A stretch of 64,000 nt of DNA from Ancylostoma caninum (lineage: Eukaryota > Nematoda > Chromadorea > Rhabditida > Ancylostomatidae), in assembly GCA_037903475.1 (NCBI GenBank), contig JBAJFG010000057.1, positions 742,770 through 806,769 of the forward strand. The letters run 5' to 3'. Both the position numbers and the translations under genes were made by a program. Positions 10,652 to 21,681 of the stretch are shown here, piece after piece. Numbering within the stretch: position 1 is the stretch's first letter; each line of letters begins with the position of its first letter. The notes below the pieces were generated by a model. It had not been told where the DNA came from. It saw nothing but the letters and a program-made list of their open reading frames with translations, and did not search any database.

Positions 10652-13600
10652 CTATGCCTCTGAAGGAGTAGGGGTGAGCCGTCCTCTTCCACGTCCGCGT
10701 CCTCGTCCTCGTATTGTGTAGGCGGTAGAGAAACTGCGAACAGAGGAGACATCGTCGGGATGCTTCTCCTAGAAAGTCACACCGTACGAGTCAACACCCC
10801 TAAGCATTTCTTTGCCATGATCATGCAAATAAATTAAAAACTGACGGCTAGTGAGTTTCTGTAGAGCAAATAAGGTTCCCATGTCGAGTCTTTCGATGAT
10901 GGCAGGGATGGAGGTCCATGTCTTTCGAGGTAGCGCATTCTAAAAAATAGTTCCTTCATAACATTCGCCCGGAAAAAAATATTCCTGATGCTTTTATACT
11001 TGCTGGAATGAATACTTTTGCACCGTAAAAGATAAGTAAGTATGAATGGAAATGCTTACACAGCGGCCTTATCCTGTCGAATTAGTTTCGCGCTGAATTC
11101 GATGATCACTTCGAGGAATGTTATGTTGATCGGCTTGTTGGTGCCCACTTTACGATTTGGATCGTAACCCATGAGAGCAAATTGAATGCCGTCCCTAGAA
11201 CAGGTCTGGTAAGACGTCAAGGAAGTTGAGTTGAAACAGTAGACCTAACCAAGGGGGTGGGGGGCGAGCTGTTTATCCGCTGGGGGTGTGGCCTATTTCG
11301 GATAAACTGCTACACTACCGGATATACGGCTACAGTGCCGGAAAGAGCTATTATGAGTCAGTATTTTCTATCAAAAACAAAAAAGAAGCATCCATCTGCT
11401 AAAGAATGGCTTGTACACCTGATGCCTACTATTGCATGAGATAATGTCTCTAGTGGAGTCATTCGACCCGATTAACTGCAATCAGGATCCAGTGATCAGG
11501 TAACATAGCTTGAGATGACAGTTGTGTTGGATGACTTCGCCGAAACAATGAATGAGGGCATGGTTATTCCGCGATCGATCTGTTGAAACCTACCTAAAGA
11601 AAATGTCGCGCTATCAGAGAAATCTAATTCCTAATAGTCTACGCAGATATAAAGACAAGTTACGTGAAAAAATTGACTATTTTCTTTGAAAACAAGTTTT
11701 CATTGAAGATGCTCGCCCATGTGAATAGTCTTCTCAACAAATTGTATGCTGTTAAAACACTGAAACGTACCCAAAGAAAAATTTCCTTTGAATTCTCTAC
11801 GGAAGCCAAGGTAACTCAGAAGCGGTAATTCTTGAAGATCGCATTAAAAATGACATAATTTGGTTCGCTGCCATATTCGGATAAACAGCTCCACAGTGAG
11901 TTTATCCGAATTTTTCGAATAAACAGCTCCGCTACGTAGCTGTTTATCCGGATTGACGTTTGACCTTTGCAGGTGTGAATTGGCGGCATCCCTTTGCGGA
12001 TAAACACCTTCACACCCCAATCAAGGAGATGGTCTATTATAATTAGACGAAGCTGCGTAAGCGCATATGAGTTTTAACTCCACTTTGTCTAGGAATAACT
12101 TCAATAAAAAGCCTCACTGAGCTACTCATAAGGTTCGCGAAGTGTGACTAGAGATGCAAGATATCACCGACTTGGAATATCTGCAGTACAACTTAGAAGT
12201 GGTCATGACAGAGGGCGCAATAATTTGTTGTCAAAAGTTGCAATAATTACAACAAGTGGAATAGTAGAGGTTATAAAACTTGAAAGCTGTAAGTAGATAT
12301 ATAAGTGAGCAGCACCCTGGAGTGGTTCGTTCACAGTACAATTATTACAGAAATAATAATTGCCACAAAGAAGGCTTCTCGAAATTTTCTTCCCGGATTA
12401 GTGTACACTTAGCATGAATTTACGTATTCTTACAAATTGGTATAATTGTTACCTGTGCACAACAGCAACAGCCTCTCGATTTTTCAGATGGTCGTTGCCG
12501 AAAGCAACAGCAAACCTCTTTGCTAGATCTCGAAGTTGATGGAATGCGTCCGAAAGCGGATCAACAAATTCGAGGCCAGTGTTCATCTGAACAATACTAT
12601 ACGAAACACGAAGACCAATAACTTTTAAACAAGAAGGAGTTACCCTTATACTTTCGTAGACATCTGTAAGAGCTCTAGTAACAGCTTTTGCACAAGCGAC
12701 AAAGTTAAGATCACGGCATTTGTACAACAGCTGCTTCAATATATCACCGAAGTCCGAGTAGAACTGGAAATTAAACATGAATATTGAGTATATGGACACC
12801 AAGAACGCAAAAATTGTTGACCTCGCAGTAGTAGCGCAGAACAAACGCAGCATCTTTTATTGGGAAAACACCATGAAGGACCATTTTGCAGTATTGAGCA
12901 AGTAAACTTCGCTTCTGAAAACAACCTCTTTAATGCATGCAAGTAAGGAGTCAAGTAGCCAACGCGTGCTTTTGGACTACCATGTGCATCAGTTCGACTT
13001 GCTGCTGTTGATCGAGCTGAGTATCCTCTGAGGGTGGTGTAAACACATTGTCGTTTACGAACGACTGCATTTTCAAGATGAAATCCTAAAAAGCTGAGTT
13101 ATAACAGCACTACTAACAGAAATCGCAGTCAAGAATGGCTCACATTATCCAGACGAACAATCAGTGGTTCGAGGTGAGCACCATGCGATTTTAGCTCCTC
13201 ATTAAACAGTATAAGCAAATCATTGAGACATTGGAACGCCTGAAACAGGTAGTGCAACTTCTCCCTCATCACAATCGCGAGAAAATATTCACCAGCTCGA
13301 CTCCTGATGCTCCCTCGCTGAGGATTATGTTCACATCATGAAGGAATTGATCGCGACGCTTTTTGAGCTTCTTTACAGCTTCCTGAAACAGAACTTGCAA
13401 GAATTCATCCATGTGCGAGGCAGTTTCATGTAACCTCACCGCTTTGTTCGGTTCTTGATCTCGTACAAGGCGAAGTAAATCCCAATTCAGCTGAATAAAG
13501 AGGAACCAAATGGACTTGTCGATGACGTCACGAGGTGCCTTGTCATCATGGTTATTGAGAACATGCAGCACAACATCCCAAAGGTCCCACTTCTTCAAAT

Positions 13601-16600
13601 CAATGTGGCTGAAATCAATATCATGCTAAAGGAAACACAGGGAAGAAAATCAACATTAGATCAGCCTCTCGTAAAACTTCAGGGATATCGGAAATCACAT
13701 CAATAAGCAGTGTTCACCTCGCAAATGCTGTGATCTTTCGGAAAGCTGCTAACATCGCCGCCTCATCCTCCTCATCCCACTGTTCTTCGTTCATGCACCT
13801 TTGCACAGTATGCCGTAGTTGCAGTGCCAGCCCATCAATAAGCTAAACATAAAAATATGATAAAATACGATAATGTCATGGTAAAACAGCATCTGTTACC
13901 GCAGTGTGATAAGAAAGTCACCTTCAATCTGTAGGTCTCCGTATGCTGCGCAACAGCAGTGTTTGTCGAAAAATATGTAATCATTTCGGCAACCGTATTC
14001 ATCATTTCTTCATCTGCATGCTTCTCCACGATCATATCGATGACTCGCATCAATTCCGTGAGATGCTGGAACATAAAAGTTGTAATATAACTTTCTTCTA
14101 ACGATGAAACGTGCTGGAACACGCTAAACATTTGTAATAAAACTACATACGTTCTCCAATCTACCAGCCATATACATATCCAGTTGGAAATTAAGTGGCA
14201 GAGAGATCAGATTGGCGACCTTGTCACGATCAGCAATGAACTGAAATGGACCATAGAAGTGTAACCTAATGACGATTAAGACAGCTGCTGGAGAAGTTTT
14301 CTATTACGGCTCTTAAAATCTTACCTGAAGGAATCCTTGAAAAAAAAAACATTCTTTCACCTTCTGCAATAACTTCGGCAGCGCTGGAATGAGCACTTCC
14401 GAAAGTCTTGTTCGATCTTCCAGCAACGTCCGACTTTCCTTAGTCGATGGAGCTCCTCTCTTCACCACGGATCTGCCAACTGGAGGTTCGCCAGTGGCGG
14501 CCTGGCGAACAGAGCATACCAAGACTTCAATGAGTTGCGATTCACTTGATTCCACTGAAGGTGGAACTTTGAAATACGTGATAATAGACAGTGGAAATGA
14601 AGAATTTCATGAAAAGAATAACCATCATCGCTCAACAGAAGATCCACCATGGTCTGCCAATCTTTGATCATCGGATTTGTGTCAATCAAAGCATCAACAA
14701 GGTAAGTGGCATGATCATGGCACTGAAATCATATCATTACATGACAGTGAACAATGACAATCCCAAAAAAAAGTAAAATTCAAACCTCTCCCTCAATGTA
14801 GAACTGAATCAAATCTTGGATGAGTTTCGCGTTATCACCCATTCCACTTCGCCCTCCCGAATTCGTAACACTTGACACACGACCACGATGGGAATGTTGG
14901 AAGACCTAAGCATTTGCTTAAGAGAAAGCAGGTGAAGGGACGCAGGAACAGCATTACCTTCGTGTTAAGGAACTCTCCTGCTGCTACCGCTAACCCACGA
15001 TGGTTAGAGTAAACAAGCTCATAGATCGGTACACAATCTTTCAGTTGCAACAAAGATGGGAAGACACTGAAAATTTACATTCTATTGACAAAAGTATTAA
15101 AATTCATACTATCAAATATGTGCACAAATTACTAATTAAGACACCAACCGGTAAATACTGGTCATCAGCTGACATGTCTTCATTCCAACTTCGTTGTCTT
15201 TGTCAAGCACCATTGAGACAAGTCTATCTTTGAACTTATTAGTGAACAACTCCAGCTTAACCAAAACATCCGGCTTGTCATAAAGTGGGAGCAGAGCAGA
15301 AATACATTTCAGCCTCACGTCTGGGACCTAGAAGTGACATAATGACAACATCGAGTATTGAGAGAAACCTACGACTCGAAAAAGAAATATTAACAGGTAG
15401 GAAAAGCACAGATATACCTTGTCGTACAAGCTCCATCCAATGTATTTAAGGTAAGAGTCTTCCAAGAAGTGATCCGGATAGACAAGCATCCAATTTCCAA
15501 GCTCTGTGATGCAAATCGAACGCGTATCAGGGAGAACATCTCTGGAATAGAAACGTACATGATAGAATGGAAGCCTAACTAATACAAAATGGAACGTACC
15601 TGTAGCGATGCACAAATACACTCTTGAAGATGTACTGCAACATTTGACGGACATCATCTGTTCGCTCCTCAATCTACAAAACAAAATAAACCTAGCTAGA
15701 AGCTAGAAGGGAGCGAGACCAAGATTCTGGATCGGAAACAGAGAAGAAAATAGACAAAAACTGATTTGGTACTGAGATACAGACCTCATTCTTCTTTTGA
15801 ATGAGCACGTCCAGTTTCTCATTCGTCCCCGAACTCTGCTTAAGGCGGGTCTTCTCAGCTTCCAGCTGCTTGGCGTTGCGATCTTTTACAGCTACCAACT
15901 CCAGTGTCACATCAACCAAGGCCGAAGAGATTTTCATGGCTGAAGAAGAGATCTACAATGCCGACTTGGTGACCTAGAAAAGGAGACATACCTGCGAATG
16001 TTGCTGTGTGTCTGAATGCACGAACTTGACTATCTGCAAGTCCTGTTAGTAACTGAATAACGCTATCCATCATGCGCTGGTCGAAAATTAATGACGATTT
16101 GCACTTGTCGATCCATACCTAAGCAATACCCTGGATTTTTTTTCAATAAAAATAACAGTTGAGAGAAGCAGAAAAGCCATACAATGACAAAAATGTTCTT
16201 ACGTATAGCATAGAGTGCAGGTTATTGCGAAACTTCTTCCACTGTGTACCGGTTAGTATAAGTGGGTAATCGCCCGAGTCCTCGTCGAAATCCTCAGTCA
16301 TTCGTCGGATTATATCACTGGAATCAAATTATACAAGTCGTATAATTCAGGAGATGAGTGAGGTAAGAACCTGTATTCCATGGTGCTCAGCATATGTGCG
16401 TTGATTACACCCTTACATCCACAACATGATATGAAGAACTGTTGCAGTTTCACGAGAGCCGCATCAGGATTTCGTTCATATTCTTCGATCCATTCGTCGA
16501 TAGTTTGCTGAAGAACTACGCTTTGGCTAACATGTGCAACATGCAGAAGAGAAGCAAGATTCATCATACTGCTTGCTAAATGACATGAAATTCACTACAT

Positions 16601-17747
16601 CCTAACAGAAAATAACACAAAGTCTGACACAGAGAACTTGCTGAATAACACGAAATGAAGCCAACGCATCCCAGTAAAAAACAAAAATAGAGGAAACTCA
16701 GCTCCATGGTTCCCACACCACTAACTTGAGTGAGTTTTGAGGGAAAAATGAAGAGTAACTAGTAATTATTAAGAGCAAGTAAACTTGTACCCAAGAAGAA
16801 TATAGAGATAAAGGCAATATAAAAACCTTCATCAAATGGAAATAGTTTCAACTGCTACATACCTCAAGATTCCTTCCTGTCTTAACAGCGCCAAACAGCC
16901 CAGTTTCTTCAATCTCTGCTGCTGCGCCCACTTGCTGATCGCCCAAAATAGATCTCCTAACTCCTCCACCACGCGCACCACGAGTCACACCAGCACCACG
17001 AGGACGACCACGTTTCGGCTAAATAAGGACAGATTGAATCAAAAGAATGCAGCAAATGATCCGTGTTAATACTTACCACACTCCATGAAGACATTGATGC
17101 TGCATCGTCGTGTGTAGTTCTTCTCTTTCTTCCGCGAGTGCTGGCCGTGGGGGAACGGAAAATGCTGTCGCTTCCACTGGTTTCCACCGACTCACTGGAA
17201 CATTTTGGTGAAGCACGAGAGACTAGGCAAGAAAGTGAATTTTTTCATCAGCCCAACCCCCCCCCCCCCCAGCCTTTTTTTCAGTGCTGAGAGAAGTTGG
17301 CGATGGCATTTGCGCTTATAATGAGTACAAATAACTTAGAACAGTTATTCAAGCGAACAATTTGCAAGAACTCATGTTTGGACATTTCAGGAGTAGAAAC
17401 AATAGCTTAAAAACATCAAAAGTCGTTGAGAAAGAGGCGATCTAGCGTGACTATTGAACCCCCGCATAACTAACTCCAGAAGTTGATGAAGAACGTTTTT
17501 TTTGGCAAGATGAAAATGATAACCTTTGAAAACCAAAGATTTTATTAAATTCTCCCAAAGTTCGCGCGGTTAGCGATCAAACAGTAAGACATTCCGAAAA
17601 AAGTAGAAAAAAGACATACGGATATTGGTTTGTTGAGCTGAATCCAATACTACTAGAACTATTGAGTTCTGCATAATTGATCCTTTGACCTCTTGTTGTC
17701 ATGCGGGTAGGCGAATCCGATACATCAATCATTTGGACGTCCTCCAT
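10652..17747 (-). CDS. scc-3: Cohesin subunit SA/STAG (stromalin, SCC-3)
   Basis: STAG proteins bind the kleisin of the cohesin ring and are needed for its loading and sister-chromatid cohesion in the nucleus. Exons, minus strand: 17747-17620, 17194-17077, 17018-16863, 16507-16371, 16317-16203, 16118-15992, 15939-15785, 15673-15600, 15541-15418, 15327-15149, 15066-14958, 14905-14786, 14722-14623, 14554-14361, 14240-14151, 14065-13922, 13842-13718, 13608-13293, 13239-13144, 13085-12981, 12914-12822, 12763-12644, 12586-12453, 11194-11060, 10939-10846, 10768-10652. All phases agree and the total is 3405 nt, or 1134 residues. Landmarks: an AT-hook-like KRGRPRG (~84-90), the STAG domain with [16 protein letters not shown] and SCCGCKG (~135-250), the stromalin conserved domain with [16 protein letters not shown] and DSYLKYIGW (~313-474), [19 protein letters not shown], and an RG-repeat tail (~1116-1126). 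A CAAATTTAG site six bases before the ATG suggests trans-splicing. Least certain are the exon 2 and exon 4 acceptors, chosen by phase and alignment to known STAG proteins. Confidence 0.95.
11268..12008. repeat. Dispersed GGATAAACAGCT motifs in scc-3 intron
   Basis: At least seven copies of AGCTGTTTATCCG or its complement, intact or degenerate, lie within the 1258 bp intron between scc-3 exons 23 and 24 (near 11268, 11307, 11877, 11899, 11917, 11938 and 11996). Several form small hairpins, for example around 11917-11952. The outer copies (near 11268 and 11996) are in inverted orientation, suggesting a degenerate inverted-repeat element about 740 bp long. Confidence 0.55.
12587..12643 (-). other. 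57 bp in-frame scc-3 intron without stop
   Basis: The intron between exons 22 and 23 is 57 nt long, a multiple of three, and contains no stop codon in the reading frame. Retention would add 19 residues without breaking the protein. The donor GGGTAACT and acceptor TTGTTCAG are good, and known STAG proteins lack these residues, so splicing is preferred. Confidence 0.6.
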
Positions 17748-20064
17748 AGTCCCCTAAATTTGAGATATCTACTGAGACGTCAATTTTTGGACTGAAGTGC
17801 ACAGGCAAAACCTGCAATGGAAAGCTTGCGATGAAGTGAGGAAGAGACGAGGAAGGTAAGAAATTCAAAAAAAGGTACTACACTATCGAAAGACAACCAA
17901 AAATTATCAAGTACAAAATATGCATCGGGTAAAAAATTTGATGCCACAAAACTCTTCCACACAGAGAAAAAAGGAAAACAAAAAAAACACATAAAAAAGA
18001 GCGAGACAAATGAAAAAAGAAAACAAAAACAATACTGAGCGTCGCCTTCCACAAACAAAGCTGATAAGTATGACCAGCTTCTAAACTAGGACTTTTCAAT
18101 TAAACATGATAACAGTTAGCAGAATTCCATTACTATTTACAAATTAGGAAGAAAATCGAGAATATGAGAGGATTCAAATGAAGATTTTATTTTCCGCTGA
18201 AGTTTGGCGCAGTTCGGATTCCGTCCGCAATACTGCGTCTTTCAAGTCTCCCAAATTTGCACAATTCTATTTGCTGACGCCAAAATTTATTCCACGCTGT
18301 GCATCGGGGAGTTCAAGTGGAAATTAGTGTATTTGGGGTGAACATAGCAGAATCGAATTCGGAAGTTGTAAACCAGAAGAAAGAAACTACACTGCGACTT
18401 TCGAGAATCTGTAAGTACTGGACTGGAAGATTCCTTCTTGGATTGGTTACAACGTCAAGGCTTAACATGTTAACGAAGTAGTGACGCTGATACTGAACAT
18501 CATTTCTGAAGAGGGAATAGAATAGAAGCATCACCTTTTTAAAGGCAGCACCCACGGAAATTTTGCTCTTACAGATTTTGCTGTATTCCTAGGCTTAGCG
18601 CAATGGTGAAGATGAAGGTAGTGGTCAATTTTGTCGAATCCTATGATTTTCGTTGCCACTGTTTTAGCCCGTCTGCAGAAGATGGCCGAATTGCCTGGGC
18701 TTGAGTTGGAGGGAGAGGCTGCAACTCATCCCCGTTGAAATGTTGAAATACGTTCAGCCTCTCATCCTCGCGAACGTTGATAGCTACGACGGTTTTCGTA
18801 GAATTGTTGACCCCATAGCTAATTGTGAGTTTCGAAAACGATCGAAATCTTGGGCACGAAAATTTCCGTGCCTCAAGTGCGGCACTCACATAAATCCTTT
18901 TGAGGCCAAATTCTAATTCATAAATATTTCTCTGCTAAAAAATTTTCAATACCCATATATTACTGCAGATGTGGAACTCCTACTTAGTACTGAAAATGAG
19001 CGAAACATAGCTATTTCAGAAAACGAGTTATGCGTATTAAATCGACGACTGTGGCCGAGTGGACATCAGTTTGTCCCACCATGGAATGAGAGCCGATACA
19101 GAAACCGTAAACTGGCGCGTAGTTGGGTGGTTTCCGCATGTCATACGTCGTGACCATAGAACACCACGATTGTGACTGAATATCAGCCGTTTGCAGGGGA
19201 CGTGGCTTTCAACATTAAAATTAGTAATTTCAAGAATCTTGTTTTCCACCCAGGTCCGCAAGGTAGTGGGGACACCAGTTTTTCTTCGGTCTCCTTACTT
19301 TTGCGTTCCTAACCTTTTGAGAGATTTGAAATTACTGGCACTCTCGCAAAATTGTCCAATTATTTTCGTACAAGCTCCAATGAATTTGGTGCTAGGTTTT
19401 CTTAAATGTAGCATTTTGTCGTGGGCTAACTCTTTATTTTCACTTTATTGACATTGTTTCTCTTTGTCGATCCTAGGACATTCGGGATGGTGTTGTTGTG
19501 CGGAATTCTGCTGTCTGGGGATTAGTTGTCCTCCGCCGACGCTCGCTGTCTGTAGCTGGTCCGCCACGCTGCTAATGTAGTAATTATCCTCCCCCAATTT
19601 GCACGCTCACTTTTTCTAGCATCATTCTGCAGTTATTCAAAGCTTGTGTCTTTTTTTCAATATGTTGTGCGCGTAGTGTGCGCGCAAACTCTAATCCTGA
19701 CTGATGTCGCAGGGTGCACTGCGGGATTAGGAGAAGTCAAACGCGATGGCGTCAGTAGACGCCGCTGAGCCAACCTCTCTTTATGTTTTCCTCAGCGTTT
19801 CACATTCGGCTTCTGCTACTTTTTCCGACTACAGCTGCTTTTTCTCTGAATCCACGCCAATGTCTTGTCCTGTATGTGGATAATTTTTGATCATGGTTTG
19901 GTATCTCTTAAAACTGCACTACTTCTATGAGGACACACGCATACGTAGTTTATTAAATCGGAGAGGGCCGATGAAGTGACTTTGTCTGCAATTGCGACCT
20001 CTCATGTGAATGTCTGCTAACTGATCTGATTTTTATACTTCTTTCTGTACATAAGTTCTGATAT
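17748..20064. other. Intergenic, no gene recognised
   Basis: The 5' flank of scc-3 followed by unannotated sequence. Open frames at 18641-18889 (-) and 18701-18916 (+) overlap on opposite strands and show no motif. Low-complexity A-rich tracts occur at 17940-18030. Confidence 0.45.
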
Positions 20065-20340
20065 GTACAGTGGACGGCAATGGCGGTGGCCCATTTGCGG
20101 CCTCGAGAAGGACGCCGCGCAACCGTACCGCGCGCGCTGGGATCGGTGTCGTCTGCCGCCGGCATGCTATTTCTAAGCTTTTTTCTTCCCGATTTGGTAA
20201 AAATTCTTTAAATCGGGTAGAAAAGCTGCTAGAAATAGCAATAACAGCAACAGAAAACATCGATTATGGCACGCGGGGCGCGGTTGCGCAACGGCCTTCT
20301 TGAGGACGCAGATGGGCCAACGCCACTGACGTCCACTGTA
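20065..20340. mobile_element. 270 bp palindromic MITE, copy 1
   Basis: Terminal inverted repeats start TACAGTGGACGGCAATGGCG and end with the complement CACTGACGTCCACTGTA. Arm similarity continues through the GGCCTCGAGAAGGACGC and GCGCAACC blocks to an AT-richer centre flanked by CTATTTCTA and GCTAGAAATAG. The element is related along its whole length to 49114-49388 and 55254-55523. It has no coding capacity, so it is non-autonomous. Confidence 0.85.
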
Positions 20341-20855
20341 TGTGGTGTGACTTCTACCATTCTGATGTTTTCCTACCGCCACGTAGGAAAATCTCCTTTC
20401 AACCGCATGCTGCGGTGTCCTTCCATCGATGGAACCAGTGCGGTCGTAAATGCAGACAAAGTCACTCCATCGTCCCTCTCTGAGCTATGTAACAGACTAT
20501 AACCACAGTGGAAGGCAATTGTAAATGCATTGCAGATGGCCCGGCTGAACAACTGGTCGCCGTGATTCTCGAGTGTCACAAGTAGCATTGCTAATGTCTT
20601 AGTTACTGAATAGTATTCCCAAACCGTGGATGTTTGGAGTAAGATTGCTAGCAATGGAAACAGTAGCAGCTGTACCGGTGAGAATCACAGCGCGATGGTG
20701 ACCTGCTGCGCCGCATCAGTGATGCGTCGCAGCCTTCCTTTTTCTGCTGTGCAATCACGATTGCCTTTCACTATAATGGCGTTTCTTGATTTACTTTCAC
20801 ACACCCCTGATGCACTAGGATACTGGGATACACCTTGTCAGACCCTTCAACTTAC
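20341..20855. other. Unannotated repeat-like sequence
   Basis: Contains a weak inverted pair (GTGATTCTC near 20560 and GAGAATCAC near 20681) that may mark another degenerate element. No gene is seen. Confidence 0.35.
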
Positions 20856-21216
20856 AAGGAAGGTGCAAGAAGCCAGGCTCGCAGATCGGAATGAAACCTA
20901 TCTGGCTTAAATCTTTGTAGGTGCTGTATCATGTATTTCATTATTGCCCTCGACTAACAAGGAACAAAAAAGAAACAAGAATGCAGAACGGACGCTTGTG
21001 ACGAGCTTCAAACCCTCAACCCTCTGCGTAACAGTACAGCATTTTCCCCACTCGACCACCCCGTTGCTGATAGAATGAAGGGACACATGTAGTGATGTGA
21101 TGGGATTTCTATTCTTCGGAGCCGAGGGCAATAATGAATACATAGTGTAGTACTTGCTCAAACAGAGATTCAAGCCAGATAGGTTTCACTCCCATATGGC
21201 CTCTTGCACCTCCCTT
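20856..21216. mobile_element. 360 bp inverted-repeat element with tRNA-like core
   Basis: Imperfect arms of roughly 90-100 bp: the left begins AAGGAAGGTGCAAGAAGCCA, the right ends with the complement of AAGGGAGGTGCAAGAGGCCA, and both contain GAAACCTATCTGGCTT and CATTATTGCCCTCG in matching order. The unpaired centre, on the minus strand at about 21055-20995, contains TGGTCGAGTGG, which fits a tRNA A-box, followed about 40 nt later by GGTTTGAAGCT, a near B-box. This suggests RNA polymerase III promoter sequence trapped in or seeding the element; a cloverleaf is not convincing. Confidence 0.6.
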
Positions 21217-21479
21217 GTCAGAAGGGGAAATCTCAGTGGGATTTCTCTTCAAGTCCTTTGTTTTCTATTCCACGAAGGAAGGTAGCGAGGAACAGCGTGA
21301 ATGATCAATGCTTTCCATGAAAAGAAAGTGCTCAGTCTCAACGGACAGCTTTTTCCAATTCTTATGCTATTTTATTCATGTGCGCATTGTTGTGAAAGAG
21401 GAGAGATTTGCTTTCTTGGAACGGCTCGGCTTATATGTTGACCGAACGGTTTTAGGAGTGATACACAATGACCGTTCAT
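21217..21479. other. Unannotated
   Basis: Short spacer between repeats with no gene or motif I can support. Confidence 0.4.
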
Positions 21480-21681
21480 AGCGCAGTACATACTGGATGC
21501 GTGCGAATATATGATGAAGAATAGGGCTCAGCCGCAGCTCAGACGCACTCGTTTACGGTACGCTGCCGCGCGTTCTCTTCATTTTTGAGAGTGTGCATAC
21601 AGCCTTGACCGGTCTTCATGAAAAATGCTTCGCAGATAGATGCGTGCGTCTGACGGTCGCAGCTAGTATAAATTGCCCTTA
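21480..21681. repeat. Dispersed repeat ending AGTATAAATTGCCC, copy 1
   Basis: Shares ordered blocks with 58975-59125 and 59738-59855: TGATGAAGAA-AGGGC-CAGCCGCA, CAGACGCAC-CGTTTAC, GACCGGTCTTCATGAA, and the end CAGCTAGTATAAATTGC. The last block also occurs at 37985-38003 in the MOLO1 gene intron. The end of the element is therefore approximately AGGGCAATTTATACTAGCTG. Confidence 0.6.
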
